This document shows positions 1 to 10,118 of a stretch of DNA of 37,699 nt, in pieces (within the stretch, counting starts at the first letter, position 1; every line of letters begins with the position of its first letter). Position numbers and translations under genes: made by a program. The notes below the pieces were generated by a model. It ran no database searches. It was not told the DNA's origin and saw nothing but the letters and a program-made list of their open reading frames with translations. Source of the stretch: an uncultured Eggerthellaceae bacterium (GTDB lineage Bacteria > Actinomycetota > Coriobacteriia > Coriobacteriales > Eggerthellaceae); assembly GCA_947626195.1 (NCBI GenBank), contig CANQRF010000017.1:1-37699 (forward strand). The letters are read 5' to 3'.

Positions 1-8
1 AAAATTTT

Positions 9-23
9 AGCCCTGAAAGGGCT
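9..23. terminator. Short perfect hairpin, possible end of an upstream transcript
   Basis: AGCCCT and AGGGCT pair perfectly around a GAA loop. On the minus strand the stem is followed by AAAATTTT, a weak tail; on the plus strand there is no T-run. It may be part of a structured RNA entering from the left edge. No known RNA family was recognised. Confidence 0.3.
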
Positions 24-88
24 GGTCAGAGTAAAAAAATGAACGAGGGGTTACATCAAGCTACTGCGGAAGAATGGTGGGCTTTAAC

Positions 89-116
89 ACCCCTGTCAGC
101 ATGTGCCGACAGGGGT
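89..116 (+). terminator. Nine-bp stem-loop, probable terminator of an upstream transcript
   Basis: ACCCCTGTC (89-97) pairs perfectly with GACAGGGGT (108-116) around a 10-nt loop, followed by CTTT. The T-tail is short, so this is a weak intrinsic terminator or the last stem of a structured RNA. It isolates the promoter of the giant surface-protein gene from whatever lies to the left. Confidence 0.5.
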
Positions 117-183
117 CTTTGCCGTGTATTACGAGACGCTTTCGTTTTGCCAGTTCAAATAGTGTTTTTTGAGAATAGTTCGT

Positions 184-221
184 CCCCCCCCCTAATATTT
201 GCCCTGATAGGATGCTATAAT
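184..221 (+). promoter_or_regulatory. Extended -10 promoter with an adjacent poly(C)9 tract
   Basis: TGCTATAAT (213-221) is a perfect extended -10 box. Transcription should start near 228, about 33 nt before the ATG at 261. There is no -35 match at normal spacing. Instead, nine consecutive C residues (184-192) sit where the -35 region or an activator contact would be. Such a homopolymer is prone to slipped-strand length change. The ribosome-binding site is the GGGGG run at 251-255. Confidence 0.6.
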
Positions 222-260
222 GCCATCAAACTGAAAGAATTCTGTTATCTGGGGGAATCT

Positions 261-3200
261 ATGGTGCGGCAGAGCTTTAAATCGAAGGCCCTATCCGTTT
301 TTACCGCAGTCGCGATGGTGATTTCATTCAACCCGCTTTTCTCGAGTGAAAAAGCCTTCGCAGAGGAGCCAAATGAGGCGACGCCTCATTCCGAAGTCAA
401 TCAAGACTACGTCACGATGGCGAATGATCGTTCGGTCACGCACAACGATATGGTGATAACGGCCGACGCGACTCAGACGATTGGCGTAAACGACGTCACG
501 TTCGATCCCGATAAAAAGATCGTGACGGTGAAGACAAATAAGCACCTCACAATCACGCAGAGCTCAAGTTATTACCAGCATGATACGTCTCTGACGATTG
601 ATTCACCGTCAGGTGCGAACATAACGATGAAGGACGTCAAGATCGATGTCTCGCACGAAGATCCTGATGAACAGGGCAACGGGCGCGCCTGCATCGAAGT
701 GACTCCAGAATCGGGCGACGTCACGATTACGTTTGATGGCGAGGATCCAGCATATAAAAAGGATTGCAAGAATCGCTATACACCCGGCGCCAATCGTGCC
801 GGCATTGAGAAGAACGACAAAACCGATAGCACGCTGACACTTATCAACAAGGTGACCGTCATCGTGATGGCCGGTACCGGCGACGATGAGAATCAAAAAG
901 GTCCGGCTGCTATCGGTAGCATGGCTGACCACGATGTCAGCAACATTCGCATTGAAGGCGGCAACTGGGAAATCAACGCCAATAACAATAATCAGGATAG
1001 GCCGAGCAACGACTGGGGCGCGGCAATTGGCTCGGGTGCAGGAGGAAGCGCCTATAACATTTACGTTCGAGGCGGTACCGGTGCGCGACCTGCAAGAGGC
1101 GATCAAGGCAATACGGGCGAAAGCGAAGTGCGCGCCCATGGATTCCATGGTGCGGCCATCGGGGCAGGCTATCCGGGTGAAAAGGGCTCGAAAGAAAATC
1201 CCATCATCGCCGAGGTCGAAATCGACGGCGGCAACGTGGTGGCCGAATGCTTTATGGGTAACGGGAAAGACGTTGCAACAGGCCCCGCGCTCGGCGTCAA
1301 TCTGATGAAGAACGTCACCGAGTTCGATATCAATGGAGCGCCTGAATTCGATTTCGATAAAGGTAAGGCCACCATCAAGGCGAAGGCAAAATGGATGCGC
1401 GCCCTTTCGTGGGTGCAAAATGCGGTCGAGTGCGGAAATGAAGGCTCCTATACCTACAACGGTGGCTATGTGTACACCTATGGCGGTTATGTCAACGATT
1501 TCGGCAGCGAAAGCGCAAAGTATGCCTATTCCATTCATGCAAAGGACGTCATCTTCGACGGCAAAATATCCGACGATGATAACTACACGCTCGTCGATTC
1601 ATCGCAAAGCCATGGCATCGTCGCGAAAAACGTGGAATTCAGATCGGGCGAGGCCATCGTTTGGGGCGCAAGCGATAACTATCACCAGGTAAAAGAACTG
1701 CACGCCATCGTTGCCGATAAGGTGAAGATGACGGGTGGTATCGCGACCATTTATGGCGGCGTGCAAATTCGCAACAATGGTGAAGTCGATATCTCGGGCG
1801 GCAGTCTCTTTTCCATCGTTACCCATGCGAATAGTCTCACTTCACCCGAAAACGCCTATTTTGCCATCGGTGTCGAGCCGACCAATGGAAGCCTTTCGCA
1901 AAGTCGCGCCACATTCAACTTCTCCGGCGGAGCGGTTGACGCTTTTGGCGGTATTGTCGCAGGAGGTAAGAGCAACGGAACCGAAAGTGAAAAGTCGTCT
2001 ATCACCGTAAGTGATAAAGCATCCGTCTCATCGGAGTCGGGTTCTTCTGTCGTCTATAACTATGGAGGAACGGCGCAAACGCCGGCTTATCAGGCAAGCA
2101 CCATCAACCTCAACGGTGGTGCACTGCGCGGCTTTACTCATGGGGTGCGGAAAACCTCAACGTCGATTGAGCAGACGGCCGGCACCGAGGCAAACGATCG
2201 CTTCTTCCCGAAATTTGAACAGCGTTCGAATTTCTCGCAGACAAAGGATCACGGCGGATTCTTTGATGCGGATGGCAATGCCATCGAAGGCGAGGGCTTT
2301 ACCGAGCGCATGGAGAAGGGCTTCTTCGATGCGGCGGAAGTGATGGCGGGTAATGATTTCTCGTCGTCATCCTATGAAGCCGAAGCCTTAGACTATCAAA
2401 GGGCATTCAGCACCGCGCCGCAATTTGGCGAAGGCTATAGCCATGTTTCCCTTGGCGCGAAAAACGACATCGACGACTTAGCGGTTATCTCGGATGATAG
2501 CCAGGCGAATTGGGATGAATACAACCGCGTCGAGATCCTTCCATCAGTCTCCATCTCTATGAAAGAACAAACCAAAGAGGTTGAGATGAGTTATGGCGGA
2601 ACGATCGACATGAAAGCGGAGGTTTCGCCAGCAGACGCCACCGTTCGATACAGCTCGTCGAATACCAACGTTGCGACGGTGGACGAGCAAAGTGGCCTTG
2701 TCACGCTCGTTGGGGCAGGCGAGACGGATATCACCTGCGCGCCTTATGGCGACTATCAGACCCCTAACGCCTTGCCGGCGACCACGCGGCTCATCGTGAA
2801 GAAAGGCCGCGGAGATGCCGAAATAGTACTCGACGGGTGGGTCTACACGATTGATGCCGCCAAAAAGCCCGACCCGAAGATCACATCGAATACGCACGAT
2901 GTGAACAGCGCGCAGATCACCTACACCGTAAAGGATAGTGGTCAGGCGGTCGAAAACGGCAAGCCCACGAATGTTGGTGAATATACCATCCATGTAAAAC
3001 TGCAAGGAAACGACGATTACAACGATCTTGAGGTAACGAAAGATTTTTCGATCACCAAGGCAAAGCCCGAAATCACGCCCGACAGCTTGGAAGTTCTCGC
3101 CGTGAAGGACGCAAGCGATGCGCAAGGATCGAAGCTGCGCGTCACGGTTTCCAAGCATGCGCAATTAGTCGCTCAAAGCGGTGCGGAAAACATCTTTGGC

Positions 3201-6200
3201 GCGAGCGTGGTTAAGGTCTCAGGGGATCCCATTGCGGCAAGCGTGAATAGCTTGCGGATGGCTTCCTCCGGAGAGGTGTTCGCATCGGCATCGCAATCTC
3301 CGTTGCTTCCGGAAGACCCTGATGTCGAACTTTATGATGTCGTGCTTGATCCGAAGACGGAGGGCAGCGGTGCGCTCACGCTGACGACCGTCGCTGATGG
3401 CAATGTCGATGCTGCCGATGAGGTTTCGGTTCAAGTACAAGTGAAAGGCGGTTACACCTTAATCGCCAAGCCGACGCTTTCCAATTCCTCAGATGCCTAT
3501 GACGGCACGCTGCAAACACGTATTTCAGCGTTGGCGGATATTGATAAGTACGCGTTTGTCACCAGCACGAGCAATGATCCTTATCGCGCGGTCGAAGTCG
3601 GCACATATCAAACGACCTTTACGCTGAAAAGCGGCTATGCGTGGGAAGGAAACGCCAGCGGAAATCGTGACCCCTACACGCTGAGATGGGAAATCAAGAA
3701 GCGCGATGTGGGCGTAGCGGGAAATGGCGGCTGCACGGTCAACCTTGGCATCGGAGCGAATAGTTCGGCTGTCTTTACCGGCAAAGACATCACCTGTGGC
3801 GTTGATGTGACCTATCAAAAGACAACCGGTTCGAATTCCAGTAAAGAAACGGTGACCCTGAAAGAGGGCACAGATTATCAGGTTCGTTTTGAGAACAACC
3901 GCAATGTCGGGCAGGCGAGAGTCACTATCACCGGCATCGGGGCGCATACCACAGGGACGATAACAAAAAATTTCACCATTGGACCAGCGAATATTGGAAA
4001 CTCCGACCAAGTGCGCGTGAATTCGTGGTCCATTTCGCTTACCTATGATGGCACGGTGAAAATGCCTCGGTTAGATCTCTACACCAAGGAAGGCAACGTC
4101 AGGCTCGTCGAGGGCGTCGATTACGAAGTGGTGCCGCAAAACCCGAATTCTATTCAGGTGGGTAATTACCAGGCGACGTATAGAGCAAAAGGCAACAACT
4201 TTACGGGTACGATTTCTCGGACGCTTGGCGGAACGGAACTTGGAACGTACGAGATTGTTGCAGCCGATCTGTCTCGTATGGAGATCAAAGGAATCGAGAT
4301 CCAAAAATACACGGGGCAAGAGATCAAACAGGCAAAGCTCCAGGTAGTCAATAGTGAAGGAACCGTCATTCCTCAGACTGACTATGAGTTGGTCTATAAG
4401 AACAACACACAGCCGGGCATGGCGACGGTGACGGTGAAGCCGAAAACCAATAATTTGAAAGGTGAGATCAGCGCCGATTTCCCCATCGTGGAAAGCGAAA
4501 ACACGTTTACGGTGATCACCCCGCCCGTGGGCGCAACCTTCGAATACAACGGTGAAGTGCAGGTTGGCGTCCCTCAATCTGACAACTATACGATTGAAGG
4601 CGAATCCCAGGGAACCGATCCGAGCAGCTATGTTGCCTACGTGACGCCAAAAGCGGGTTTTGCTTGGACCGCCTCGGGAGATGTTTCCACGAAGCGCATC
4701 GCTTGGCGCATAAAGAAGGGCAATTTTGCAAACGCAGAGGTTAAGGGTCTCAAAAATGCCGTTTTTGCGGGGGCGCCCATCGAGCAAAATCTCAGCCTCG
4801 TTCTCAATGGCACCGAGATTTCCCCGAACTTTTACAAGGTCGAGTATTTGAACAACACCGATGCAGGAGAGGCGACGGTTCGCTTCACGAGAAGCAATTG
4901 GGAGGAAAGCCAAAAATATTACGAAGGTGAAAAGGAAGTTCACTTTACCATCAGCAAAGCTCCCTCTGATATTGATACGGAAACAAGCTCTGAAGCACTG
5001 ATAAAAGATAGCTATGCGATCGAAGAGGATGTGGCGCTCAGCTATCGAGGCGATGGTAAGCTCAGCGCCGTTTCCGCTGATCCATCTATTGCTACGGTTG
5101 AGGTCGTCGCGCCGGTAAAAACCAATGCAGCGACCATACGACCCATGGATTATAACGACTATAAAATCATCATCACGCCGGTCTCGCGTGGAACGACTTC
5201 CATCAAAGTGAAGGCGGAAGATGGCAATAACTTCATCGGCACTGAGGAAGTCATTTTCATCAATGTCGAGCAGATGAAAAACGGTCTTACCCTCGTCGAT
5301 GAGCCGATTGGCAGAACGCTTTCGTACAACGGCAGAGAGCAATACGGCATCGCCTATAACGAGATCGCGCTCGAAGTGCTGGGAGAGGACACAGGGAGCA
5401 CCTTAAAGGCGACGAGTCCTGGCACTTACACGGTAAAGGTAAAGCCGAAAGCCGGTTATGCCTGGGCGAAAGGCGACGATTTTGCCGAAGACTCACAAGG
5501 AGAAAGAAGTATTGCCTGGAAGATTGAGGCGATTGATGGATCGTTGACTTCCTCCGATGCTCACGACACGACGGTAGACTTAAAGGAAGGAAAGAATCCT
5601 TTGAGCTACACGGTGAACTATATCGGTGAAGGTGAGCTTCAAGCCTCGTCGAGCAAATCTGCCGTTGCGGACGTTGCGATCGAGCAGGTAAGCGCCGATG
5701 GCGTGGTGAAAACGGAAAGCGTAACCGTGACGCCAAAGGCCGTCGGTTCTACCTTGATAACCATCAAAGCAAAAGGGAATCTTCAAACCGAAGGCGCCAC
5801 GGCGGCCAAATCCATCTCGTTCTATGTGACGGTAATTGACAGCACCTGCGAATTCCAGGTGATTCCCGTTGAACCACGTGCTGCCGAGAATCTCACCTAT
5901 AACGGTACCAAGCAAATCGGCGTGAACGCTGGCCTCGGATATACGCTTACCGGTCCCTCGGTAAACGAAACGGGTAATGCGGTTGGCATCAACGCGGGCA
6001 CCTATTGGGTGCAGGCGACTCCGAATGCGGGATACGCATGGGACGATTCGGGAGACAAGGCTCCCAAGATGCTTTCTTGGTCGATTGCGCAGGCAAGCCT
6101 TGCAAGCGCGAGCGTGACCGGCGTTACGAATAAAGCCTCCAACGGCGCGGAGAAGGTCTATCAAGAAGACATGGTGCTTTGGGTAGACGGTCAGCCCGTT

Positions 6201-9200
6201 CCCGAAGAAGAATATAGCGTTACCTACCAGGACGATCAAACGAGCAAGGGCGAGCAAAGCCTGATCGCTCAGGCGCGCGCAGGCCGCAACTACACCGGTT
6301 CTCGCACCGTGAAGTTCACGATCACCGATTCAGCCACGCTGGCTTTGCAATCTTCTCTCGCGAACGTCACGGCTTTGACGATGTGCGCATTCGACCCGAA
6401 TGCCGTGCGTGCGGCTTCCGCATCGTCGGTAAGTACTGCTGCGAACATATCGGCTCATTTCAATTCAGAGGAAGAAGCGGTTGTTCCCGGCGAGATCATC
6501 GTCACCATTGAAAACAATGCCCCGGTGGCTTTGAAAACCGATACAGCCGAAAAGGCGGCTGAGGCGGCCTCAGATGAAGCATCTGCCGTGGTAGCTTCCA
6601 CTGATGTATTGTCTGAGACGGACGAAGAGGCGAACGTCGTCGTCGAGTTGGTTGACGAGGCGCAGACGGAAGCCGTCATTCAAGAGCTCAATGCGCAAGA
6701 AGGCGTAACCGCTCAACCGAATTTCCGCTATCACCTGGTGGATCGCATTCCGGCGGGGACGTATGAAACGTATGCGGGCACTGGTACCGGAACGGGCACG
6801 GGAGGATCTACCCCAAGCGGGCCGAAGTCGGAACACGCGGACGACCCTCAGCTGAGCCGCCAATACTATCTGAATCCCAACCTGGGTCATTCGGGCGATG
6901 AGAATCCGGGCGCGAACGTGCTGGCGGCATGGGATAGAGCGGTGGGGAAGTTGGATACGGTGACGGTTGCAGTCATCGACACCGGCCTCGATCTGACCGA
7001 TCAGCGTTTTATCCATGAAGACTTAAAAGACAATGTCCTCTACGATCTGGCGAACGACATGTTTCATGACGAATGGCCGGAGGGCGGTTCGCACGTTATC
7101 GACGCCGACGGTCACGGCACTCATGTAGCGGGAATTATTGGTGCCGTTGCGAACAATGGCATCGGCATTGCCGGCGCAAGTTACAACGCGAGGGTCTTGC
7201 CTATCAAGGTGTTCGACGACGATGGGTACTCGGCGACAACCGCTGATCTTATCGAGGCATATGACTACATCGGGGAGCTTATCACCGAGAACAGGGTGAC
7301 GAACCTGCGCGTCATCAACATGAGCTTGGGCAGCTATACCTTCGGGAAAGAGGATATGGCGCTTGAGACTGCGATCAATGATATGAAGAAAGAGCACGAT
7401 GTGCTCACCGTTGCTGCGGGTGGTAATGGTGACAGCATGGGTCACCCCTATACGCAGCCGAGTTATCCGTCGGATTTCGCAGCGGTTCTCTCGGTGACAA
7501 GCCTGAATAGGTACGGCAGCGACTCGCAATGGTCTGACTATAACGAATATAAGGACATCAGCGCTCCGGGTGAAGGTATCTATTCAACCTTCAAGGGCGG
7601 CGGCTATACAGAGCTTGACGGCACCTCGATGGCATCGCCTCTCGTAGCCGGCATTGCCGCGTTGCTTTTCGCGGTGGTACCCGATGCGACGTCCGACGAT
7701 GTTTACAATGCAATCAAAGAATCGGCTCAGGAAATGACGCATCAAGGAAATATTCGCAATGGTCGCACAGGTAGTGCCGGTGCGATTGATGCCGATGCGG
7801 CGCTGCGGCATCTGCTTGACCAATATGGCGCCAACAGGAGCTTACTGAAAGATTGCACCATCGAAGGTCCCGATGTCGCCATGTATACCGGAGAGGAAAT
7901 ACAACCCGAGGTCACGGTCAAAGATGCTGTGGGTAATGTTCTTCAGAAGGGCCAAGACTACGAACTCTCCTACGAGAACAATAAGAAGGTCGGTAGTGCA
8001 CAAATTCTCGTAACGGGAAAAGGCAACTATGTCGGCACCGTGCGACATGCCTTCCGCATCTATTACGATCTGGTGGGCAAGGGTGCCATTGACCCGGTTG
8101 CGGATCAGTCTTACAACGATGGTGCCGAAATACGGCCGCTTCCAAAGGTGAGCTACGAGGATCAGATACTTCAGCCAGGGCGTGACTACAACATCGCCTA
8201 TGAGGACAACTGTGAACCGGGGCGTGCCACGATCGTCGTCACGGGCTTTGGCGATTATTACGGCAAGCTGCGTCAATCGTTCGACATTGTCGTGGGAGAG
8301 GGTGAAGTGCCAATCCCCAATGCGATAGCGCTCACCTATAACGGGCAGGAACAGATAGGCGTTCCAGAATCTCCGAGTGGCAACTACACGATTGAAGGCA
8401 ACAAGCAGGTGGATGCCGGCGATTACGTGGCAACGCTTCGGCTTGCGAGAGAAGGCTTAACCTGGCCTGATGGTACGAAAAACGAACAAACGATAAGCTG
8501 GAAGATCGAGCAGGCGATGCCGACGCTTATCGTTTCGCAAGAGAAGATATCGGTTGAGGCAAATGCCGCCGAAACGGAAATCGCAATATCTTATGGCGGA
8601 GACGGAACGCTTTCGGCGAGTTCCGATCAGCAAGACATGGTTCATGCGACGATCAATAATGAAAGGTCCACGGTGACGTTAAGGCCCGGCTCCAAGACCG
8701 GTAAGGCAACGGTTACGATCACCGCGCAAGCGAGCAAAAACTACCAAGCTACTGAGCAAACGATCGAAGTCACCGTGAGAGGGGCCAACCCGACCGCCCA
8801 GGCGACGCTTCCGCAAGCTGACATGCTGACGCTCAGCTATAACGGGCGCTCGCAAGCTGGTGTGCTCGATGGCGATGGCTATCGCCTTGAGGTTGCCGAA
8901 GGTTCGGCTCCGGGAGCGATGCTTGATACGAACGGCAACGTGGTGGCAAGTGCAGTCGGAACCTATCGCGTCAATGTGATCAAGGAATACGAAGGATATG
9001 CATGGGATCCTGCTGCCGCGGAAAAGCAGTCGCTCAATAAGACGGTGGCGCAGACCGTGACGTTTGAAATTGCGCCTATTGCAGCCGATCGTGTCATGAT
9101 CGATCCGATTGATCCGCTTCCCTACACGGGGGGCGCGATCACTCCGAAGCTCAACATAACGTATAAGGGCAATATCTTAGTTCAGGGCACCGACTACGAG

Positions 9201-10076
9201 GTGACGTTCGATCAGAATGAAGAAATCGGCACCGCACAGGCCACGGTGGCGTTTAAAGGCAACTATACCGGGGAGCGTACTGTTTTCTTCACCATCACAG
9301 CGCCAAAACCGAGCACTGGCGGAGGCGGAGGAACGCCCGGTGGGGGCGCTGGCGGCGGAGCCGGCGGTGGTGCCCCTGGTGGGGCAACGACACCCGGCGA
9401 AGGTGAGCCTGGCGAAGGTGAGCCCGGTGATACCGATACGCCAAATCCGCCGTTTGTCGATGCCAGGCCTGGTGCATGGTATGCATCTTCTCTTGAGCGT
9501 ATCTCAGAGCTTGGCATTATGAAAGGATACACTGATCCGGCGACAGGAAAGCCCTCGGGAGTGTTCGGCGTGGGCGAAACCTTAAAGCGCGAGGAAGCCG
9601 CGCAGATCCTTTACAACCTGTTTGCCAAGGGCGCAAAGCCAAAGGAAGCGCCCGCTTTCACCGATGTGGATCCTCGCAGCGGATATGCGGATCCGATCGC
9701 ATGGTGCGCTGAGAACAATCTTATGAACGGATACGCGGGCAAATACAAAGGCCAGTTCGGTAAGGGCGAAGAGCTTACGCGCGAGCAGTTCGCGCTCATC
9801 TTGGCGCGTGCCGCCAAATACTATGACAAGGTGAACTATCTGTCTTCGCCGACCGCATCGCTTTCCGCATTTCCCGATGCAAGCCTTATCACCGACTCAG
9901 AGGCGCAGCATGCTTTTGCCTGGGCAGTGGATGCGGGCATCATCAAAGGATCGGGCGGGGAAGGCGATGTGCATTTCCTGTATTCCAAAAACGACACCGT
10001 GCGCGAAGAAGTGGCTACCATGCTTGTCCGTGCTATTGACGACGCTCACTTGTTTAGCGACTTCGTGGAGCAGTAA
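261..10076 (+). CDS. Giant SLH-anchored surface protein with internal subtilisin-like (S8) protease domain
   Basis: A 3271-aa secreted protein. The frame is open upstream to position 39, but the ATG at 261 follows a G-rich ribosome-binding site and opens a good signal peptide (cleavage after AFA, residue 34). Order: beta-helix-like, Gly/Asn-rich repeats (about 40-720); a BIG_2-like Ig domain (about 760-847); arrays of YTG and YNG repeats (about 850-2020); an I9-like propeptide (about 2070-2160); an S8 domain with Asp2240, His2285, oxyanion Asn2389 and Ser2456 (GTSMASP); more repeats; a Gly/Pro/Glu linker; and three SLH repeats (about 3064-3271). The catalytic set is complete, so the protease is probably active at the cell surface, held to the wall polymer by SLH. 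The protease lies in the middle rather than near the N-terminus, unlike usual subtilases. Its substrate is unknown. It heads a likely operon with the next gene, 42 nt away. Confidence 0.9.
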   Translation: MVRQSFKSKALSVFTAVAMVISFNPLFSSEKAFAEEPNEATPHSEVNQDYVTMANDRSVTHNDMVITADATQTIGVNDVTFDPDKKIVTVKTNKHLTITQSSSYYQHDTSLTIDSPSGANITMKDVKIDVSHEDPDEQGNGRACIEVTPESGDVTITFDGEDPAYKKDCKNRYTPGANRAGIEKNDKTDSTLTLINKVTVIVMAGTGDDENQKGPAAIGSMADHDVSNIRIEGGNWEINANNNNQDRPSNDWGAAIGSGAGGSAYNIYVRGGTGARPARGDQGNTGESEVRAHGFHGAAIGAGYPGEKGSKENPIIAEVEIDGGNVVAECFMGNGKDVATGPALGVNLMKNVTEFDINGAPEFDFDKGKATIKAKAKWMRALSWVQNAVECGNEGSYTYNGGYVYTYGGYVNDFGSESAKYAYSIHAKDVIFDGKISDDDNYTLVDSSQSHGIVAKNVEFRSGEAIVWGASDNYHQVKELHAIVADKVKMTGGIATIYGGVQIRNNGEVDISGGSLFSIVTHANSLTSPENAYFAIGVEPTNGSLSQSRATFNFSGGAVDAFGGIVAGGKSNGTESEKSSITVSDKASVSSESGSSVVYNYGGTAQTPAYQASTINLNGGALRGFTHGVRKTSTSIEQTAGTEANDRFFPKFEQRSNFSQTKDHGGFFDADGNAIEGEGFTERMEKGFFDAAEVMAGNDFSSSSYEAEALDYQRAFSTAPQFGEGYSHVSLGAKNDIDDLAVISDDSQANWDEYNRVEILPSVSISMKEQTKEVEMSYGGTIDMKAEVSPADATVRYSSSNTNVATVDEQSGLVTLVGAGETDITCAPYGDYQTPNALPATTRLIVKKGRGDAEIVLDGWVYTIDAAKKPDPKITSNTHDVNSAQITYTVKDSGQAVENGKPTNVGEYTIHVKLQGNDDYNDLEVTKDFSITKAKPEITPDSLEVLAVKDASDAQGSKLRVTVSKHAQLVAQSGAENIFGASVVKVSGDPIAASVNSLRMASSGEVFASASQSPLLPEDPDVELYDVVLDPKTEGSGALTLTTVADGNVDAADEVSVQVQVKGGYTLIAKPTLSNSSDAYDGTLQTRISALADIDKYAFVTSTSNDPYRAVEVGTYQTTFTLKSGYAWEGNASGNRDPYTLRWEIKKRDVGVAGNGGCTVNLGIGANSSAVFTGKDITCGVDVTYQKTTGSNSSKETVTLKEGTDYQVRFENNRNVGQARVTITGIGAHTTGTITKNFTIGPANIGNSDQVRVNSWSISLTYDGTVKMPRLDLYTKEGNVRLVEGVDYEVVPQNPNSIQVGNYQATYRAKGNNFTGTISRTLGGTELGTYEIVAADLSRMEIKGIEIQKYTGQEIKQAKLQVVNSEGTVIPQTDYELVYKNNTQPGMATVTVKPKTNNLKGEISADFPIVESENTFTVITPPVGATFEYNGEVQVGVPQSDNYTIEGESQGTDPSSYVAYVTPKAGFAWTASGDVSTKRIAWRIKKGNFANAEVKGLKNAVFAGAPIEQNLSLVLNGTEISPNFYKVEYLNNTDAGEATVRFTRSNWEESQKYYEGEKEVHFTISKAPSDIDTETSSEALIKDSYAIEEDVALSYRGDGKLSAVSADPSIATVEVVAPVKTNAATIRPMDYNDYKIIITPVSRGTTSIKVKAEDGNNFIGTEEVIFINVEQMKNGLTLVDEPIGRTLSYNGREQYGIAYNEIALEVLGEDTGSTLKATSPGTYTVKVKPKAGYAWAKGDDFAEDSQGERSIAWKIEAIDGSLTSSDAHDTTVDLKEGKNPLSYTVNYIGEGELQASSSKSAVADVAIEQVSADGVVKTESVTVTPKAVGSTLITIKAKGNLQTEGATAAKSISFYVTVIDSTCEFQVIPVEPRAAENLTYNGTKQIGVNAGLGYTLTGPSVNETGNAVGINAGTYWVQATPNAGYAWDDSGDKAPKMLSWSIAQASLASASVTGVTNKASNGAEKVYQEDMVLWVDGQPVPEEEYSVTYQDDQTSKGEQSLIAQARAGRNYTGSRTVKFTITDSATLALQSSLANVTALTMCAFDPNAVRAASASSVSTAANISAHFNSEEEAVVPGEIIVTIENNAPVALKTDTAEKAAEAASDEASAVVASTDVLSETDEEANVVVELVDEAQTEAVIQELNAQEGVTAQPNFRYHLVDRIPAGTYETYAGTGTGTGTGGSTPSGPKSEHADDPQLSRQYYLNPNLGHSGDENPGANVLAAWDRAVGKLDTVTVAVIDTGLDLTDQRFIHEDLKDNVLYDLANDMFHDEWPEGGSHVIDADGHGTHVAGIIGAVANNGIGIAGASYNARVLPIKVFDDDGYSATTADLIEAYDYIGELITENRVTNLRVINMSLGSYTFGKEDMALETAINDMKKEHDVLTVAAGGNGDSMGHPYTQPSYPSDFAAVLSVTSLNRYGSDSQWSDYNEYKDISAPGEGIYSTFKGGGYTELDGTSMASPLVAGIAALLFAVVPDATSDDVYNAIKESAQEMTHQGNIRNGRTGSAGAIDADAALRHLLDQYGANRSLLKDCTIEGPDVAMYTGEEIQPEVTVKDAVGNVLQKGQDYELSYENNKKVGSAQILVTGKGNYVGTVRHAFRIYYDLVGKGAIDPVADQSYNDGAEIRPLPKVSYEDQILQPGRDYNIAYEDNCEPGRATIVVTGFGDYYGKLRQSFDIVVGEGEVPIPNAIALTYNGQEQIGVPESPSGNYTIEGNKQVDAGDYVATLRLAREGLTWPDGTKNEQTISWKIEQAMPTLIVSQEKISVEANAAETEIAISYGGDGTLSASSDQQDMVHATINNERSTVTLRPGSKTGKATVTITAQASKNYQATEQTIEVTVRGANPTAQATLPQADMLTLSYNGRSQAGVLDGDGYRLEVAEGSAPGAMLDTNGNVVASAVGTYRVNVIKEYEGYAWDPAAAEKQSLNKTVAQTVTFEIAPIAADRVMIDPIDPLPYTGGAITPKLNITYKGNILVQGTDYEVTFDQNEEIGTAQATVAFKGNYTGERTVFFTITAPKPSTGGGGGTPGGGAGGGAGGGAPGGATTPGEGEPGEGEPGDTDTPNPPFVDARPGAWYASSLERISELGIMKGYTDPATGKPSGVFGVGETLKREEAAQILYNLFAKGAKPKEAPAFTDVDPRSGYADPIAWCAENNLMNGYAGKYKGQFGKGEELTREQFALILARAAKYYDKVNYLSSPTASLSAFPDASLITDSEAQHAFAWAVDAGIIKGSGGEGDVHFLYSKNDTVREEVATMLVRAIDDAHLFSDFVEQ
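9317..10076 (+). repeat. 760-bp direct repeat, copy 1 (linker plus SLH region)
   Basis: It matches 13814-14573 without gaps, with only four substitutions seen by eye: two in the Gly-rich linker and two in the last 20 bases. The rest of the two host genes is clearly diverged. The copies are 4497 bp apart in the same orientation. Confidence 0.93.
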
Positions 10077-10118
10077 AACGATATTACGAGCTGCGGCGCC
10101 GAATAAGGAGACACGCCG

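Noticed and set aside
1-130. Known riboswitch in the left-edge region
   Set aside because: Stem-loops are present, but I could not match the sequence to any riboswitch or small-RNA consensus, so only hairpins are reported.
39-260. Upstream extension of the giant protein's reading frame
   Set aside because: The frame is open by chance. It crosses a stem-loop and the promoter, lacks a ribosome-binding site, and would bury the signal peptide that starts at 261.
4071-5342. Long minus-strand frame (423 codons) opposite the giant surface gene
   Set aside because: It has no domain signal or ribosome-binding site. It is explained by the codon pattern of the strongly supported plus-strand gene.
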